Below are positions 8,841-17,513 of a stretch of DNA of 64,000 nt, in pieces; the first letter of the stretch is position 1, and each line of letters opens with the position of its first letter. The stretch covers positions 3,264,282 to 3,328,281 of the forward strand of contig NZ_KB912877.1 of the NCBI RefSeq assembly GCF_000383855.1, in the 5' to 3' direction. A model generated the notes under the pieces. The model did not search any database, was not told the origin of the DNA, and saw nothing but the letters and a program-made list of their open reading frames with translations. The translations under genes were made by a program, and so were the position numbers. Source of the DNA: Methylobacter marinus A45. GTDB taxonomy: Bacteria > Pseudomonadota > Gammaproteobacteria > Methylococcales > Methylomonadaceae.

Positions 8841-9257
8841 AATGAGCAAACAGGACGCTTTCAGTGGTTTTTGGAAAGCCGCCATAGAATTGGTCACCTC
8901 GAAGAACTGATCTCCTCCATCAAAAATGGATAGGTCAAGAAGAGAGTAATTGTTTAGAATCGGCTTAAATCCTATCACCTGAACGCTGGCGTGAAGGGCA
9001 GTCTTCTGGCTCTTATTAGCCATCGATCTGGAATTATTGATCGACGGTTATTGGCACAACTACGTCAGTCAATCGACAGGCAAAAAGCGACCCATCCGAG
9101 ACATTGAAGGATTTTCATTCTATCAGCTAGAACAGTGAGCTGCCGTTCAACGATAAGCCATTTGTTCAACATTAAACATAATAACCCATAATAAGAGGAT
9201 TACACTTGGTTCAATCATGCCACCAATTCTGATTGAAAAACCGTCACCTGTTCCCAT
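8841..9257. other. Gene-poor stretch between GmrSD-like operon and IS3
   Basis: Only short frames occur. A 22-codon frame starts at 8842, one base after the preceding stop (MSKQDAFSGFWKAAIELVTSKN). A 40-codon open tail ends near 9140 (ELLIDGYWHNYVSQSTGKKR...IEGFSFYQLEQ) and looks like the end of a decayed gene. No family is recognised and no clear promoter is visible. Confidence 0.35.
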
Positions 9258-9298
9258 TGATATGGCTACACTAAACCGGACACACAATTTAAAATAAA

Positions 9299-9619
9299 GT
9301 GAACAGAGAACGTGTGCCCAAAATGAATCAAGAAAAACAAAAAATCTATAGTGCGGAATTCAGAGCGTCAGCCGTTAAACTGGCGAACGAGTCGGACCAG
9401 TCGATTGCTCAGACCGCTAAGGACCTCGGCATCAATGTCAATACGTTGCATACCTGGATCAGCAAATATAGCCGGCCCAAAACCAGCGACAAAGCGGTAC
9501 GCACTGACGAGCACCTTTACGATGAATTAAAGCGGCTGAAGAAAGAGGTCGCTCGACTCACTGAGGAGCGTGATTTATTAAAAAAGGCGGCGGCGTACTT
9601 TGCCAGGGAACAACGGTGA
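9299..9619 (+). CDS. IS3-family transposase OrfA
   Basis: The DNA-binding subunit of an IS3-type transposase, 106 residues from the GTG at 9299, or 98 from the ATG at 9323, which matches the usual start ([20 protein letters not shown]). It has the helix-turn-helix [20 protein letters not shown] and a C-terminal leucine-zipper-like segment ([22 protein letters not shown]). An A6G run at 9580-9586 is the usual slippery site for -1 frameshifting into orfB, which would give the fused active transposase. Confidence 0.9.
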   Translation: MNRERVPKMNQEKQKIYSAEFRASAVKLANESDQSIAQTAKDLGINVNTLHTWISKYSRPKTSDKAVRTDEHLYDELKRLKKEVARLTEERDLLKKAAAYFAREQR

Positions 9620-10479
9620 AGTACGCCTGGATCAAGCAACATACGAATGACTTTTCAGTGGATGCGATGTGTCGGTTCCTGAAGGTGTCCCGTAGCGCTT
9701 ATTATGCCTGGTTACAGCGCGGACAAACAGAGGCCGAGAAAGACGATGCCGCTTTGACGAGCCTCATCCGCACCGAGTTTGACAAAAGCCGGGCGACCTA
9801 TGGCACTCGGCGCCTGAAGCATATATTGCTCGGCCATCAGCGGACGGTGAGCCGGCGGCGCATAGGCCGTTTGATGCGGGAAGCCAATCTGGCCTGTAAA
9901 TCCAAACGCAAATTCAAGGCGACTACGAATTCCCAGCATGATCTACCCATTGCACCGAACCATCTGGACCGTCAATTTACCGTGAATCAACCTAATCAGA
10001 CTTATGTCGGCGACATCACCTACGTTCATACTCAGGAAGGCTGGCTATATCTGGCGGTGGTGATTGATCTGTTTTCCCGACAAGTGGTCGGTTGGTCGAT
10101 GGCCGAGCACATGCGGGCCAAGCTGGTGAATGATGCGCTCTTGATGGCTATTTGGCAGCGCAAGCCCAACAAAGGCTTGTTATGGCATACCGATCGCGGC
10201 AGTCAATATGCCTCGGAAAGCCATCGGGCACTATTAGCCCGGCATGGCGTAAGGCAAAGCATGAGCCGTAAGGGAAACTGCTGGGATAACAGTGTTTCAG
10301 AAAGCTTCTTCCATACCTTGAAAACCGAGCTGGTGCATCATCAGACCTATCAAACCCGGGCTGAGGCTAGGCAGGCGATATTTGAGTATATTGAAGTCTT
10401 TTACAACCGCGAGCGGCTCCATTCAGCCAATGGCTATAGGTCGCCCGTGGATTACGAATTGCTGCATAAAGCGGCTTAA
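9616..10479 (+). CDS. IS3-family transposase OrfB (DDE catalytic part)
   Basis: A 287-residue integrase-core protein. The N-terminal HTH_21-like segment ([15 protein letters not shown] and [10 protein letters not shown]) is followed by the catalytic triad in TYVGDITYV (Asp), [11 protein letters not shown] (Asp) and [18 protein letters not shown] (Glu). The C-terminal [19 protein letters not shown] is the standard family ending. It starts at GTG 9616, overlapping orfA by four bases, and is probably also made as an OrfAB frameshift fusion. All key residues are present. Confidence 0.93.
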   Translation: MKYAWIKQHTNDFSVDAMCRFLKVSRSAYYAWLQRGQTEAEKDDAALTSLIRTEFDKSRATYGTRRLKHILLGHQRTVSRRRIGRLMREANLACKSKRKFKATTNSQHDLPIAPNHLDRQFTVNQPNQTYVGDITYVHTQEGWLYLAVVIDLFSRQVVGWSMAEHMRAKLVNDALLMAIWQRKPNKGLLWHTDRGSQYASESHRALLARHGVRQSMSRKGNCWDNSVSESFFHTLKTELVHHQTYQTRAEARQAIFEYIEVFYNRERLHSANGYRSPVDYELLHKAA

Positions 10480-10574
10480 CCGTGTGTCCGGAAAAGTGTT
10501 GACACATCAGATATAGCCCCGAGAATATTGACGGATGTTCGTCCTTTCAACGGGATATCTTTGCCGTACTCAGA

Positions 10575-11006
10575 ATGGCTAGCGAGTTGCTTGGAATAGA
10601 CTGGGGCAAGGACTCTAAGGACTTCCCCAAACTCTCTGAAGCTATCAGAACCGAACTCGATGATATGGAGTTTGGATTTAAGGATTTGGGGCGCATCAAA
10701 AAGGCATTGACCCATGCACCAGGAGAGCAAGTACAGCAGTTAGTTGATGTTGCGTTGAGCAATGCCAATGAACCGGTCACGATCCTGCCCGATAACGGTC
10801 ATCTTTATGTCAAGGTTGAAACATCCAAAAAAGACTCGAACAAATTGATGGTGGCCTTTACCGGTATCGGCGGGACATTCATGGCGTTCTACGACAAGGA
10901 ACAACGTAGTTTTGTTTATGGAAATGCCCCTCGTGCCCGTTCTTCCGTCAATTACCGGGATGAAGAGGAAAGCCAATTCGAGATCGGGATAGGGATCAGA
11001 ATCTAG
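10575..11006 (+). CDS. Unrecognised protein upstream of, and in frame with, the helicase
   Basis: 143 residues from the ATG at 10575 (MASELLGIDWGKDSKDF...). The N-terminal half is acidic and helical; the C-terminal half is beta-rich (EPVTILPDNGHLYVKVETS, VAFTGIGGTFMAFYDKE). No family is recognised. The frame is open upstream to the IS3 end, so the gene may be the 3' part of a longer one cut by the insertion. It ends in a TAG (11004-11006) that lies in the same reading frame as the helicase 18 bases further on, so the two could once have been a single protein. No ribosome-binding site is evident before 10575. Confidence 0.55.
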   Translation: MASELLGIDWGKDSKDFPKLSEAIRTELDDMEFGFKDLGRIKKALTHAPGEQVQQLVDVALSNANEPVTILPDNGHLYVKVETSKKDSNKLMVAFTGIGGTFMAFYDKEQRSFVYGNAPRARSSVNYRDEEESQFEIGIGIRI

Positions 11007-11024
11007 CCAGGACGTCCATCTCAA

Positions 11025-13463
11025 TTGTCGGAATTGTCTGAGCTACTTTGTAATAACGAAGCATTTAATCGGGCAATCGAGTCGTCCCAGCCCCAGGAGT
11101 TACCCTCCGATATTGATGAATCTGGGTTGAGCCTTCAACTCAAAGAGGTCTTTGCAAGGTCAGAGAGTACAGGGATTGATGAACGCTCGGAAATTGCCTT
11201 CGAAATTTCCACGCAGGCATTGTGGCGAGCAATTCTGGACACGGAAACCGAGTCAAGCCCACATGTGGAGTTGAATGGTTCGGCAATGCCCCCGTCTGAT
11301 ACTACCTCTGAACTCATCCTCCCATACGAGGCTGATGTCGACCCGCTGGGAACATTCGCAAGCACGGATGAAGTTGAGGCGCTTTTGATTGACCCTGATG
11401 GGACCGAACGAAATATCGGAGAAGTGTCGCTCAAGAAATCCGCCCTGAATGAGGTTCGTCTCGTCAAAGTTCGGTCGGCGGCTTATGGAATCAAGGATAG
11501 TGACATCGTTTTCCTCCGAACCAAACAGGACCGTGCGTCTTACAGGAAGCGTAAAGCCGCGCTAGAAAGGTTACTGGACAGAGAAGGGGTTTTGCCCGAA
11601 CTATTGGATCTGTTCGACCCGATGTGCAAAAAGACTGCAACCTGCTACAACATCACTGTCACCGATGAGGATTTTGCAAGGTATGACCGTGAGGATCAGC
11701 ATGGGAACAAGATAAGCCTCAATCAGCAACAGCGCGAGGCTTTCTCAAAACTCTTGAATTTCGGGCCACTCTCCCTGCTGCAGGGGCCGCCTGGCACAGG
11801 CAAGACCGAATTTATTGCCGCATTCGTTCATTTCCTCATCGAAAAGCTCGACGTAAAGCGGATTCTATTGGTCAGCCAGTCTCACGAGGCGGTCAATACT
11901 GCCGCCGAGCGAATCAGAAAGCACTGCGCAAGGCTCGGAACGTCCTTGGAAGTCGTCAGGTTCAGCAACCGCGAAGGTGCTGTCTCTCAAGGATTGAAAG
12001 ACGTCTATTCCCATGCGATAACGGCTGAAAAACGTGAATTGTTTAATGCGGAGTATCGCTATCGAGTTACAGCATTGGCTGACGCTCTTGGACTTGAAGC
12101 CGAATTCATATCTAAAGTTGTTGATGCTGAGTTGAAGCTATTCAGGCAGATTGACCATCTCGAGTCATTGCTTTCACAGTTTGAAGACATTGATGACAAG
12201 GATGACGTCAAATCGCTCAAATTAATTGCCGTTGAATTGGATGGGGCAATTCGTTCGAAGCTTTTTGTAGATTATGGAATTTCCTTGTCGCCGGAATCCA
12301 GAATTTCCGAAGCAAAGGCTATCTTGCTGTCCAGGCTCTGTACAGAGTATGGCGTTAGATCAAACGAGGCAATGAGAGTACGGGCATTGGCCAGAATTTC
12401 TCGTGATATTCAAGACGCCCTTTCCGGTGAAAGGGTGAATTGTGATGAGTTTTATGCTCGCTCAAGGCAGTTGGTAACGGGTACTTGTGTCGGTATCGGT
12501 CAGGGGCATATAGGTATTCATGACAATATCTATGACTTCGTTATTATTGACGAGGCGGCTCGCTCCATTTCAAGCGAACTTGCTATTGCCCTGCAATCAG
12601 CCAAGCGTGTTCTGTTGGTTGGTGATCATCTCCAGTTGCCTCCCCTTTATTCTGACGCCCACAAGGCGGCGCTTTCGCGAAGATTAGGCATTAACAAGGA
12701 CCGCACGGAGCTTGATGTCATTCTACAAAGTGATTTTGCTCGTGCATTCAATTCGGACTATGGCATCCAAGCAAGTGCAGCCTTGCTTACCCAATACCGC
12801 ATGGCGCCACCGATTGGGAATCTGGTTTCCAATGTCTTCTATAAGGGGAAACTAAACAACGGACCTCGGGCAATTCCGAATATCTACCTCAATGCACCGA
12901 AATCGCTTATCTCACCTGTAACGTGGCTAGATACTTCGCCTTTTGGAGAGCGGGCCCATCACCAGGATGATCGTGGTGTCAGCATTTATAACCGATGTGA
13001 GGCAGAGCGAGTCATTGAGATACTCAAGCAGATTTCCCTCAGTGGTCAGTTCTTGAAGGACTTGTCTCTGCTTAAGGATAAGGATGATGCGCTCATCGGC
13101 GTAATCTGCATGTATGCAGAGCAAAAGAAACTGATACGTCAGAAATTCAATCAGGAGATATGGAGCGAAGGCTTCAAGGAATTGGTGAAAATCGATACGG
13201 TTGATAGCTATCAGGGAAAGGAAAACAGAATCATCATATTGAGTCTTACCCGTTCGGATCCATCATGGACTCCCGGCTTCTTGAAGACTCCGAATCGAAT
13301 AAATGTCGCTATGTCACGAGCCATGGACAGATTGCTGATAATCGGAAATGTCGATATGTGGCGTAAGCATAATAAAGACAAGCCACTTGGGCTGGTGGTC
13401 TCCTACATGCATGATGTGGGTGAGAATGCGGGGTACAAATTCATGTCTGCACTCAATGGTTGA
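11025..13463 (+). CDS. SF1 helicase, DNA2/UPF1-like
   Basis: An 812-residue superfamily-1 helicase. In order: the Q-like LNQQQREAF (about 232-240), Walker A GPPGTGKT (254-261), SQSHEAVNTAAERI (motif Ia), VIIDEAARSIS (Walker B, near 505-515), LLVGDHLQLPP (motif III), LTQYRMAPPIGNLVS (motif IV), VDSYQGKENRIIILSLTRS (motif V) and RINVAMSRAMDRLLIIGN (motif VI). The motif set fits the AAA_11/AAA_12 (UPF1/DNA2) branch. The N-terminal 200 residues carry no known nuclease motif. The proposed start is TTG 11025 with a weak AGGA 12 bases upstream, and no ATG is close by. Its stop overlaps the next gene. Island context suggests a phage-defence helicase, but no named system is recognised. Confidence 0.85.
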   Translation: MSELSELLCNNEAFNRAIESSQPQELPSDIDESGLSLQLKEVFARSESTGIDERSEIAFEISTQALWRAILDTETESSPHVELNGSAMPPSDTTSELILPYEADVDPLGTFASTDEVEALLIDPDGTERNIGEVSLKKSALNEVRLVKVRSAAYGIKDSDIVFLRTKQDRASYRKRKAALERLLDREGVLPELLDLFDPMCKKTATCYNITVTDEDFARYDREDQHGNKISLNQQQREAFSKLLNFGPLSLLQGPPGTGKTEFIAAFVHFLIEKLDVKRILLVSQSHEAVNTAAERIRKHCARLGTSLEVVRFSNREGAVSQGLKDVYSHAITAEKRELFNAEYRYRVTALADALGLEAEFISKVVDAELKLFRQIDHLESLLSQFEDIDDKDDVKSLKLIAVELDGAIRSKLFVDYGISLSPESRISEAKAILLSRLCTEYGVRSNEAMRVRALARISRDIQDALSGERVNCDEFYARSRQLVTGTCVGIGQGHIGIHDNIYDFVIIDEAARSISSELAIALQSAKRVLLVGDHLQLPPLYSDAHKAALSRRLGINKDRTELDVILQSDFARAFNSDYGIQASAALLTQYRMAPPIGNLVSNVFYKGKLNNGPRAIPNIYLNAPKSLISPVTWLDTSPFGERAHHQDDRGVSIYNRCEAERVIEILKQISLSGQFLKDLSLLKDKDDALIGVICMYAEQKKLIRQKFNQEIWSEGFKELVKIDTVDSYQGKENRIIILSLTRSDPSWTPGFLKTPNRINVAMSRAMDRLLIIGNVDMWRKHNKDKPLGLVVSYMHDVGENAGYKFMSALNG

Positions 13464-14910
13464 TAAGATAGCTATGATGGAAAATAATTTGATATATCAT
13501 GAGATTGATTTCCTGTTGCCTGCGCAGCGATTCAATATCAATTTTTCGTACATTACTCAAAAAGGGCTGCCATTCATTCGTGAGTTTGTTCTTCGGCTAG
13601 TTCATTTGGCACCGATGACAAAATCACAGATCGCTACTTTTTTTGGTTTCAGTCGCAAAGAGGCCGATGAAGCTATTACTGATTTGGTTGAGAGAGGCGA
13701 ATTGACGCTATCGAACACGGGGCGTCTAACGCTCACCGAAAAATCAAATGCTTATTTCACCGAAATCGGAGAAATTCCTCGGTTATCTCTTTTGCGTGAT
13801 AGCGGGGCTTGTCTTTCATTCGACTTGGCGACATTTAGCTGTCTTGGCAAGGATATAGCTTCCGATAAATGGAAGTTGGGGATAGCCATCAAGGTTGATG
13901 ACGAAAATGCATCTAGGAGTGAGGCTCTGGTAGAACAACATTTTCAGCGCCAGTTCCAGGAGATTCTACATAAGGGTTTTCTTTCCCAATCCCTTATCTT
14001 GGATGAAAAAGACTCGCCAAGCGTATATACGATAAATTCGGTTAATAAAATTCGTCAGATGCCATTTCGGCTAACTGTCAAGTTTCAGGTTGATCATGAC
14101 GGTAGAAATGTCGAGCGCGAAGACTTCGAAATTCTCAATAACTCTGATTACGTTCATGAGCGAATTACATTCGAACTTGATCGGCGATCGAGGCCAAATA
14201 ACGCAATTGAAATTGCTAAGGCAATGCTCGATATCGGTGATGGCGATACGCTGAAATTGTTTGATTCAAAGACAAATCGTTTCAATTGTTCATTCTGGAA
14301 TGATCTCAAGCGTCTTGAAGAAAACAGTCAGTTAAGGCGAACCACATTTCTTGGTCCGATATATTCAAGTGAGAATTGGGGGATTCTTCAAAAATATCTT
14401 GCTCCTATTCTTGTGTCTCAGATCGAAAAAAAGGCTGACACAGGACAGGAGCTGTTTCTTTGGCTGGCTCCGAGTGACCCTGTTTGGGGTAAGAGCAGTC
14501 GTTTTACTTCATCTCTTAGTGACTTTTTCACTAAGGCAAGTACGAAAAACAAGCATCTTTATACACCTCGAATTTATTTGCCGGTTTCCGGGCAAGATGA
14601 CTTAAGATCTGCTCGGCAATGGAAACATGAACTTGATCCCTATCTCGATGCGGCACATGGATTAACTGAGGGCTTCCTTGGCGGCAATGTCGAAATTTTA
14701 CTCTTCGAGGGTGAATTGGTTGTTGTGGTCTATCACATGTCGCTCCCAGAATCTTTCCCGGTATCTTTTCCTGTTGGTTTCGTCAGTACAGATAGCGAAA
14801 TTGTGGCAACGGTTGGTCGGCTTGTGAAGAAGTATGTCGAAGGTAGTTCTGGCTTCGAGCGTCCAAATGACGGCGGCCTGATTTCACGTTTTGGTCGTAG
14901 TGAACGTTAA
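13456..14910 (+). CDS. Winged-helix protein partnered with the helicase
   Basis: About 484 residues from the ATG at 13456, which overlaps the helicase stop; an alternative ATG at 13474 is equally plausible. An N-terminal winged-helix segment (about residues 45-95: MTKSQIATFFGFSRKEADEA, then ITDLVERGELTLSNTGRLTLT) suggests DNA binding or a sensor adaptor. The remaining part is alpha/beta and unrecognised (for example FLWLAPSDPVWG and GGNVEILLFEGELVVVVYHM). There is no membrane segment and no HxK phospholipase-D motif. Overlap with the helicase gene and the downstream palindrome mark it as the last gene of a two- or three-gene operon, probably one functional complex. Confidence 0.65.
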   Translation: MVDKIAMMENNLIYHEIDFLLPAQRFNINFSYITQKGLPFIREFVLRLVHLAPMTKSQIATFFGFSRKEADEAITDLVERGELTLSNTGRLTLTEKSNAYFTEIGEIPRLSLLRDSGACLSFDLATFSCLGKDIASDKWKLGIAIKVDDENASRSEALVEQHFQRQFQEILHKGFLSQSLILDEKDSPSVYTINSVNKIRQMPFRLTVKFQVDHDGRNVEREDFEILNNSDYVHERITFELDRRSRPNNAIEIAKAMLDIGDGDTLKLFDSKTNRFNCSFWNDLKRLEENSQLRRTTFLGPIYSSENWGILQKYLAPILVSQIEKKADTGQELFLWLAPSDPVWGKSSRFTSSLSDFFTKASTKNKHLYTPRIYLPVSGQDDLRSARQWKHELDPYLDAAHGLTEGFLGGNVEILLFEGELVVVVYHMSLPESFPVSFPVGFVSTDSEIVATVGRLVKKYVEGSSGFERPNDGGLISRFGRSER

Positions 14911-14916
14911 CAGTAT

Positions 14917-14944
14917 AGGACTTTCGCTAGCTAGCGAAAGTCCT
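14917..14944. terminator. Perfect 28-bp palindrome after the helicase operon
   Basis: The left arm AGGACTTTCGCTAG (14917-14930) is followed immediately by its exact reverse complement (14931-14944), seven bases after the stop of the winged-helix gene. RNA from either strand would form a 12- to 14-bp hairpin. The poly-U tract expected of a strong terminator is absent (AATACATAAAGG follows), so it may be a weak bidirectional terminator or a recombination site. Confidence 0.55.
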
Positions 14945-15045
14945 AATACATAAAGGAAAATCATATGTTGATCAAGAGATTATCGTGTAGAAGGGTATTT
15001 TCTCTGTTAACCATTTAATTTCTAGTTAGACGAGAAAAAGTAGGC

Positions 15046-15138
15046 ATGTATTACCACGAAATTATCAACGATAAGGATGTGTTCATTGTTCGAGATCATC
15101 ACCATGCGTTATTGCCATGGTCTATCGTTCGAACAAAG
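15046..15138 (+). pseudogene. N-terminal gene fragment cut by IS66 end (UPF0489-like?)
   Basis: An ATG at 15046 opens a frame reading MYYHEIINDKDVFIVRDHHH followed by ALLPWSIVRTK, then runs into the IS66 terminus at 15139. The acidic/His pattern (VRDHHHALLPW) resembles the start of UPF0489-type proteins, but only some 30 residues remain, so the assignment is tentative. The continuation is not found beyond the insertions at 17554. It reads on to a stop at 15192 within IS66 sequence. Confidence 0.35.
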
Positions 15139-15380
15139 GTAAGCGAGCAGCGTTACCACGGCTCAAGTTCACCGACAGAAATTAATCGGTGACAGCAAAC
15201 GGCAGCAGTTCGTCGATGCGGCTGTTGGGCCAAGTGGGGAGTTTTTCCAAGGTGTCTCTTAACCAAGCGGCCGGATCGAGGCCGTTGAGCTTGGCGGTGC
15301 CGAGCAGGGTTTGAATGACAGCAGCCCGTTGGCCGGCGCGCTCCGAGCCTGCAAACAACCAATTCTTCTTGTTATGCAAA
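15139..15380 (-). pseudogene. IS66-family TnpC 3' fragment with IS end (minus copy)
   Basis: The minus strand from about 15380 to the stop at 15182 encodes KNWLFAGSERAGQRAAVIQT, then AKLNGLDPAAWLRDTLEKLP and DELLPF, the C-terminal tail of an IS66 transposase. Outside the stop, the sequence from 15139 starts GTAAGCGAGC, matching the GTAAGCG terminus of IS66 elements. The catalytic part, tnpA and tnpB are missing. It forms the left arm of an inverted pair with the fragment at 15385-15614. Confidence 0.75.
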
Positions 15381-15391
15381 GCTTTGCATAA
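15372..15391. repeat. 20-bp perfect palindrome joining two IS66 tails
   Basis: TTATGCAAAGCTTTGCATAA is exactly self-complementary. It sits at the junction where the minus-strand and plus-strand IS66 transposase tails meet, at the same protein position (just before NWLF). It is therefore the centre of an imperfect inverted repeat made of two different IS66 ends. Confidence 0.7.
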
Positions 15392-15614
15392 TCGCAACAA
15401 CTGGCTGTTCTCGGATACGGTCAAAGGCGCCAAGGCCAGCGCCAATCTGTACAGCCTGATCGAAACCGCCAAACTGAATGGCCTGGAGCCGTACCGCTAC
15501 CTGCACCATGTTTTTAAAGAACTACCCGGGGCTCAGTCGCTCACCGACATTGAACAACTCCTGCCCTGGAATGTAGACAAAGATCATATTAATAGCGGTT
15601 GGGTAAACAGGTAG
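15385..15614 (+). pseudogene. IS66-family TnpC 3' fragment (plus copy)
   Basis: The plus strand encodes NWLFSDTVKGAKASANLYSL, then IETAKLNGLEPYRYLHHVF and IEQLLPWN up to the stop at 15612-15614. This is the C-terminal tail of another IS66 transposase, clearly diverged from the minus copy. The outer IS66 terminus CGCTTA is reached at 15635, exactly where the group II intron begins. The missing final C of the terminus (CGCTTAC) is supplied by the first base after the intron. Confidence 0.75.
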
Positions 15615-16020
15615 ACGCGGTTTATTGAGCGCTTAGTGCGGCTGCAAAGTCGATAGTAGATAGCTGATGAAAGTTCAGCACAGGGAAGGTCTAGCGAACT
15701 ACCCTGACCCCGAGTCATGCGGTAAATCTCGTGAGGGATTTGTCGAAGCGTTGACAGGGGAAACCAGCAGGCCAGCCATTGAGCCGCGAAATCAAAAATC
15801 TGGGATGCCGACGTTGTTAAGCGAAGCGGAAGGCAATACAGTGCAAAGCGTTATCGCAAGCGATGTACCTGATCCCACGCGGTCGGAGACCCTGTGCATG
15901 CTGGGAAGTTTACTATGCGGAAGCAGCGAGATCTCATTGATGTCCACCATGATTTCGCGGTGGACAGGGATGGGAAGGTAAAACCGTAATCCATCCATTT
16001 ACGTCAATGAGAAGTCGGAT

Positions 16021-17496
16021 ATGTCCATAATACCCATGAAATTGCTGAACGATGTAATGAAAATGACTGAGGAAGCAACGGAGGGAAGGGATATAGTCAA
16101 GAGGAACACCGGTGAACTCCCCGCTCCACAGACACAGAGCTGTGATAAAAGGGCGTCTCGTGGACTAGCCGGTGTGCGTGAAGTTGCAAGACGGGATAAG
16201 CAATGCCGATTTAGTGCCTTGATGCATCATATTACACCGGAACTGCTCTGGGAGAGTTTCTATGAACTCAAAAAGAATGCAGCACCTGGAATTGATAAGG
16301 TCACTTGGCGTGAATATGAAGCCTTGATAGGTAAAGGCAGACTTACAGAGCTACATAAAGAAATACAATCGGGTCACTATCGCGCCAACCCATCAAGACG
16401 GGTATACATCCCGAAAGCGGACGGTAAACAACGTCCGCTGGGTATAGCATCCGTTGAAGACAAGGTGGTTCAACAGGCGACAGCGACAGTGTTGAACTGT
16501 ATTTATGAAGCAGACTTTATGGGTTTTTCCTATGGATTCCGGCAGGGTAGAAGTCAGCATGATGCGCTGGATGCATTGGCTGAGGGTATTTTCGGCAAGA
16601 AAATAAACTGGATACTGGATGCAGACATCAGGGCATTCTTTGATGAGATTGACCATGAATGGATGATACGTTTCCTGGAGCATCGTATTGCCGATAAGCG
16701 CATGATAAGGCTAATAAGAAAATGGCTGATTGCAGGTGCTATTGATAGTGATGGTATAAAATTGACATCAACTAAGGGAACCCCGCAAGGGTCGGTTGTT
16801 TCACCGTTGCTCGCCAACATCTATCTGCACTATGTGCTGGATTTATGGGTGCATAATTGGAGAAACAAACACCTTACAGGTGATGTCATCTTTGTCAGGT
16901 ATGCCGATGATGGTGTCTGGGGGTTTCAGTACGAAAAGGAAGCCAAAGCTTTCCTGCACTATCTAAAGGAGAGACTGGCAAAATTTAAACTGGAGCTTCA
17001 TCCTGACAAAACACGACTCATTCGGTTCGGACGATTTGCAGAAAAACAGTGTTTGGAAAAAGGTCAAAGTAAACCTGAGACCTTTGATTTTTTGGGATTT
17101 ACACATATAGGTAGTAAGACCCGAAAAAGTGAATTCAAGCTGTTAAGGCTGACAATCAAGAAAAGAATGAGGGCAACATTGAGCGCAATTCGTGCAGAAT
17201 TGCATCGAAGGCGACACGAACCGATTCCCGTGATTGGAAAATGGATTGCCAGTGTGGTCAGAGGTTACCTGAATTACTACTCGGTGCCCGGCAATCTCAT
17301 GCGACTTAGTGGTTTCCTTACCGAAGTCAAAAGGGCTTGGAGGCATGCGCTATTGCGGAGAAGTCAGCGTAATAGGATGCCGTGGAGCCGTTTTGGCAAG
17401 CTTGCTGATAGCTTCCTGCCTCAACTCAAAGTGCTGCACCCGTACCCGGAACAGCGATTTCAGGCCAAGACTCTTGGCAGGAGCCGTATGCGGTAA
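16021..17496 (+). CDS. Group II intron reverse transcriptase/maturase
   Basis: A 491-residue intron-encoded protein that helps the intron splice and copies it into DNA. Reverse-transcriptase blocks are in order: KRRVYIPK-like SRRVYIPKADGKQRPLGI (about 126-142), FSYGFRQGRSQHDAL, WILDADIRAFFDEIDHEWM, GTPQGSVVSPLLANIYLH and the catalytic FVRYADDGV (YADD 294-297). A maturase (domain X) region follows (IGKWIASVVRGYLNYYSVPG). There is no C-terminal HNH endonuclease domain, so retrohoming would rely on nicked or single-stranded targets. Unusually, the stop codon lies inside the domain V-like hairpin. Confidence 0.92.
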   Translation: MSIIPMKLLNDVMKMTEEATEGRDIVKRNTGELPAPQTQSCDKRASRGLAGVREVARRDKQCRFSALMHHITPELLWESFYELKKNAAPGIDKVTWREYEALIGKGRLTELHKEIQSGHYRANPSRRVYIPKADGKQRPLGIASVEDKVVQQATATVLNCIYEADFMGFSYGFRQGRSQHDALDALAEGIFGKKINWILDADIRAFFDEIDHEWMIRFLEHRIADKRMIRLIRKWLIAGAIDSDGIKLTSTKGTPQGSVVSPLLANIYLHYVLDLWVHNWRNKHLTGDVIFVRYADDGVWGFQYEKEAKAFLHYLKERLAKFKLELHPDKTRLIRFGRFAEKQCLEKGQSKPETFDFLGFTHIGSKTRKSEFKLLRLTIKKRMRATLSAIRAELHRRRHEPIPVIGKWIASVVRGYLNYYSVPGNLMRLSGFLTEVKRAWRHALLRRSQRNRMPWSRFGKLADSFLPQLKVLHPYPEQRFQAKTLGRSRMR

Positions 17497-17513
17497 TTCT
17501 GCTCGTACGGATC
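17481..17513 (+). ncRNA. Group II intron domain V-like hairpin
   Basis: GAGCCGTATGCGG and CTCGTACGGATC pair around a short TAATTCTG loop region, as in the catalytic domain V. The third base pair of the terminal helix, within the AGC triad, is G opposite A rather than the usual G-U. The ribozyme may therefore be weakened. The RT gene ends inside this hairpin. Confidence 0.7.

Larger units (their letters stand above)
9258..10509 (+). mobile_element. IS3-family insertion sequence
   Basis: About 1252 bp, bounded by imperfect inverted repeats of 28 bp that both start TGAT and share ACACT and CCGGACACAC. They lie at 9258-9285 and 10482-10509. The two overlapping genes orfA and orfB lie between them. 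No clear 3-bp target duplication is visible (CAT left, GAT right). It inserted upstream of the helicase operon and probably removed or split the 5' part of the first gene there. Confidence 0.88.

Noticed and set aside
15667..15981. 104-residue plus-strand frame before the reverse transcriptase
   Set aside because: It lies within the structured 5' part of the group II intron and resembles no protein.
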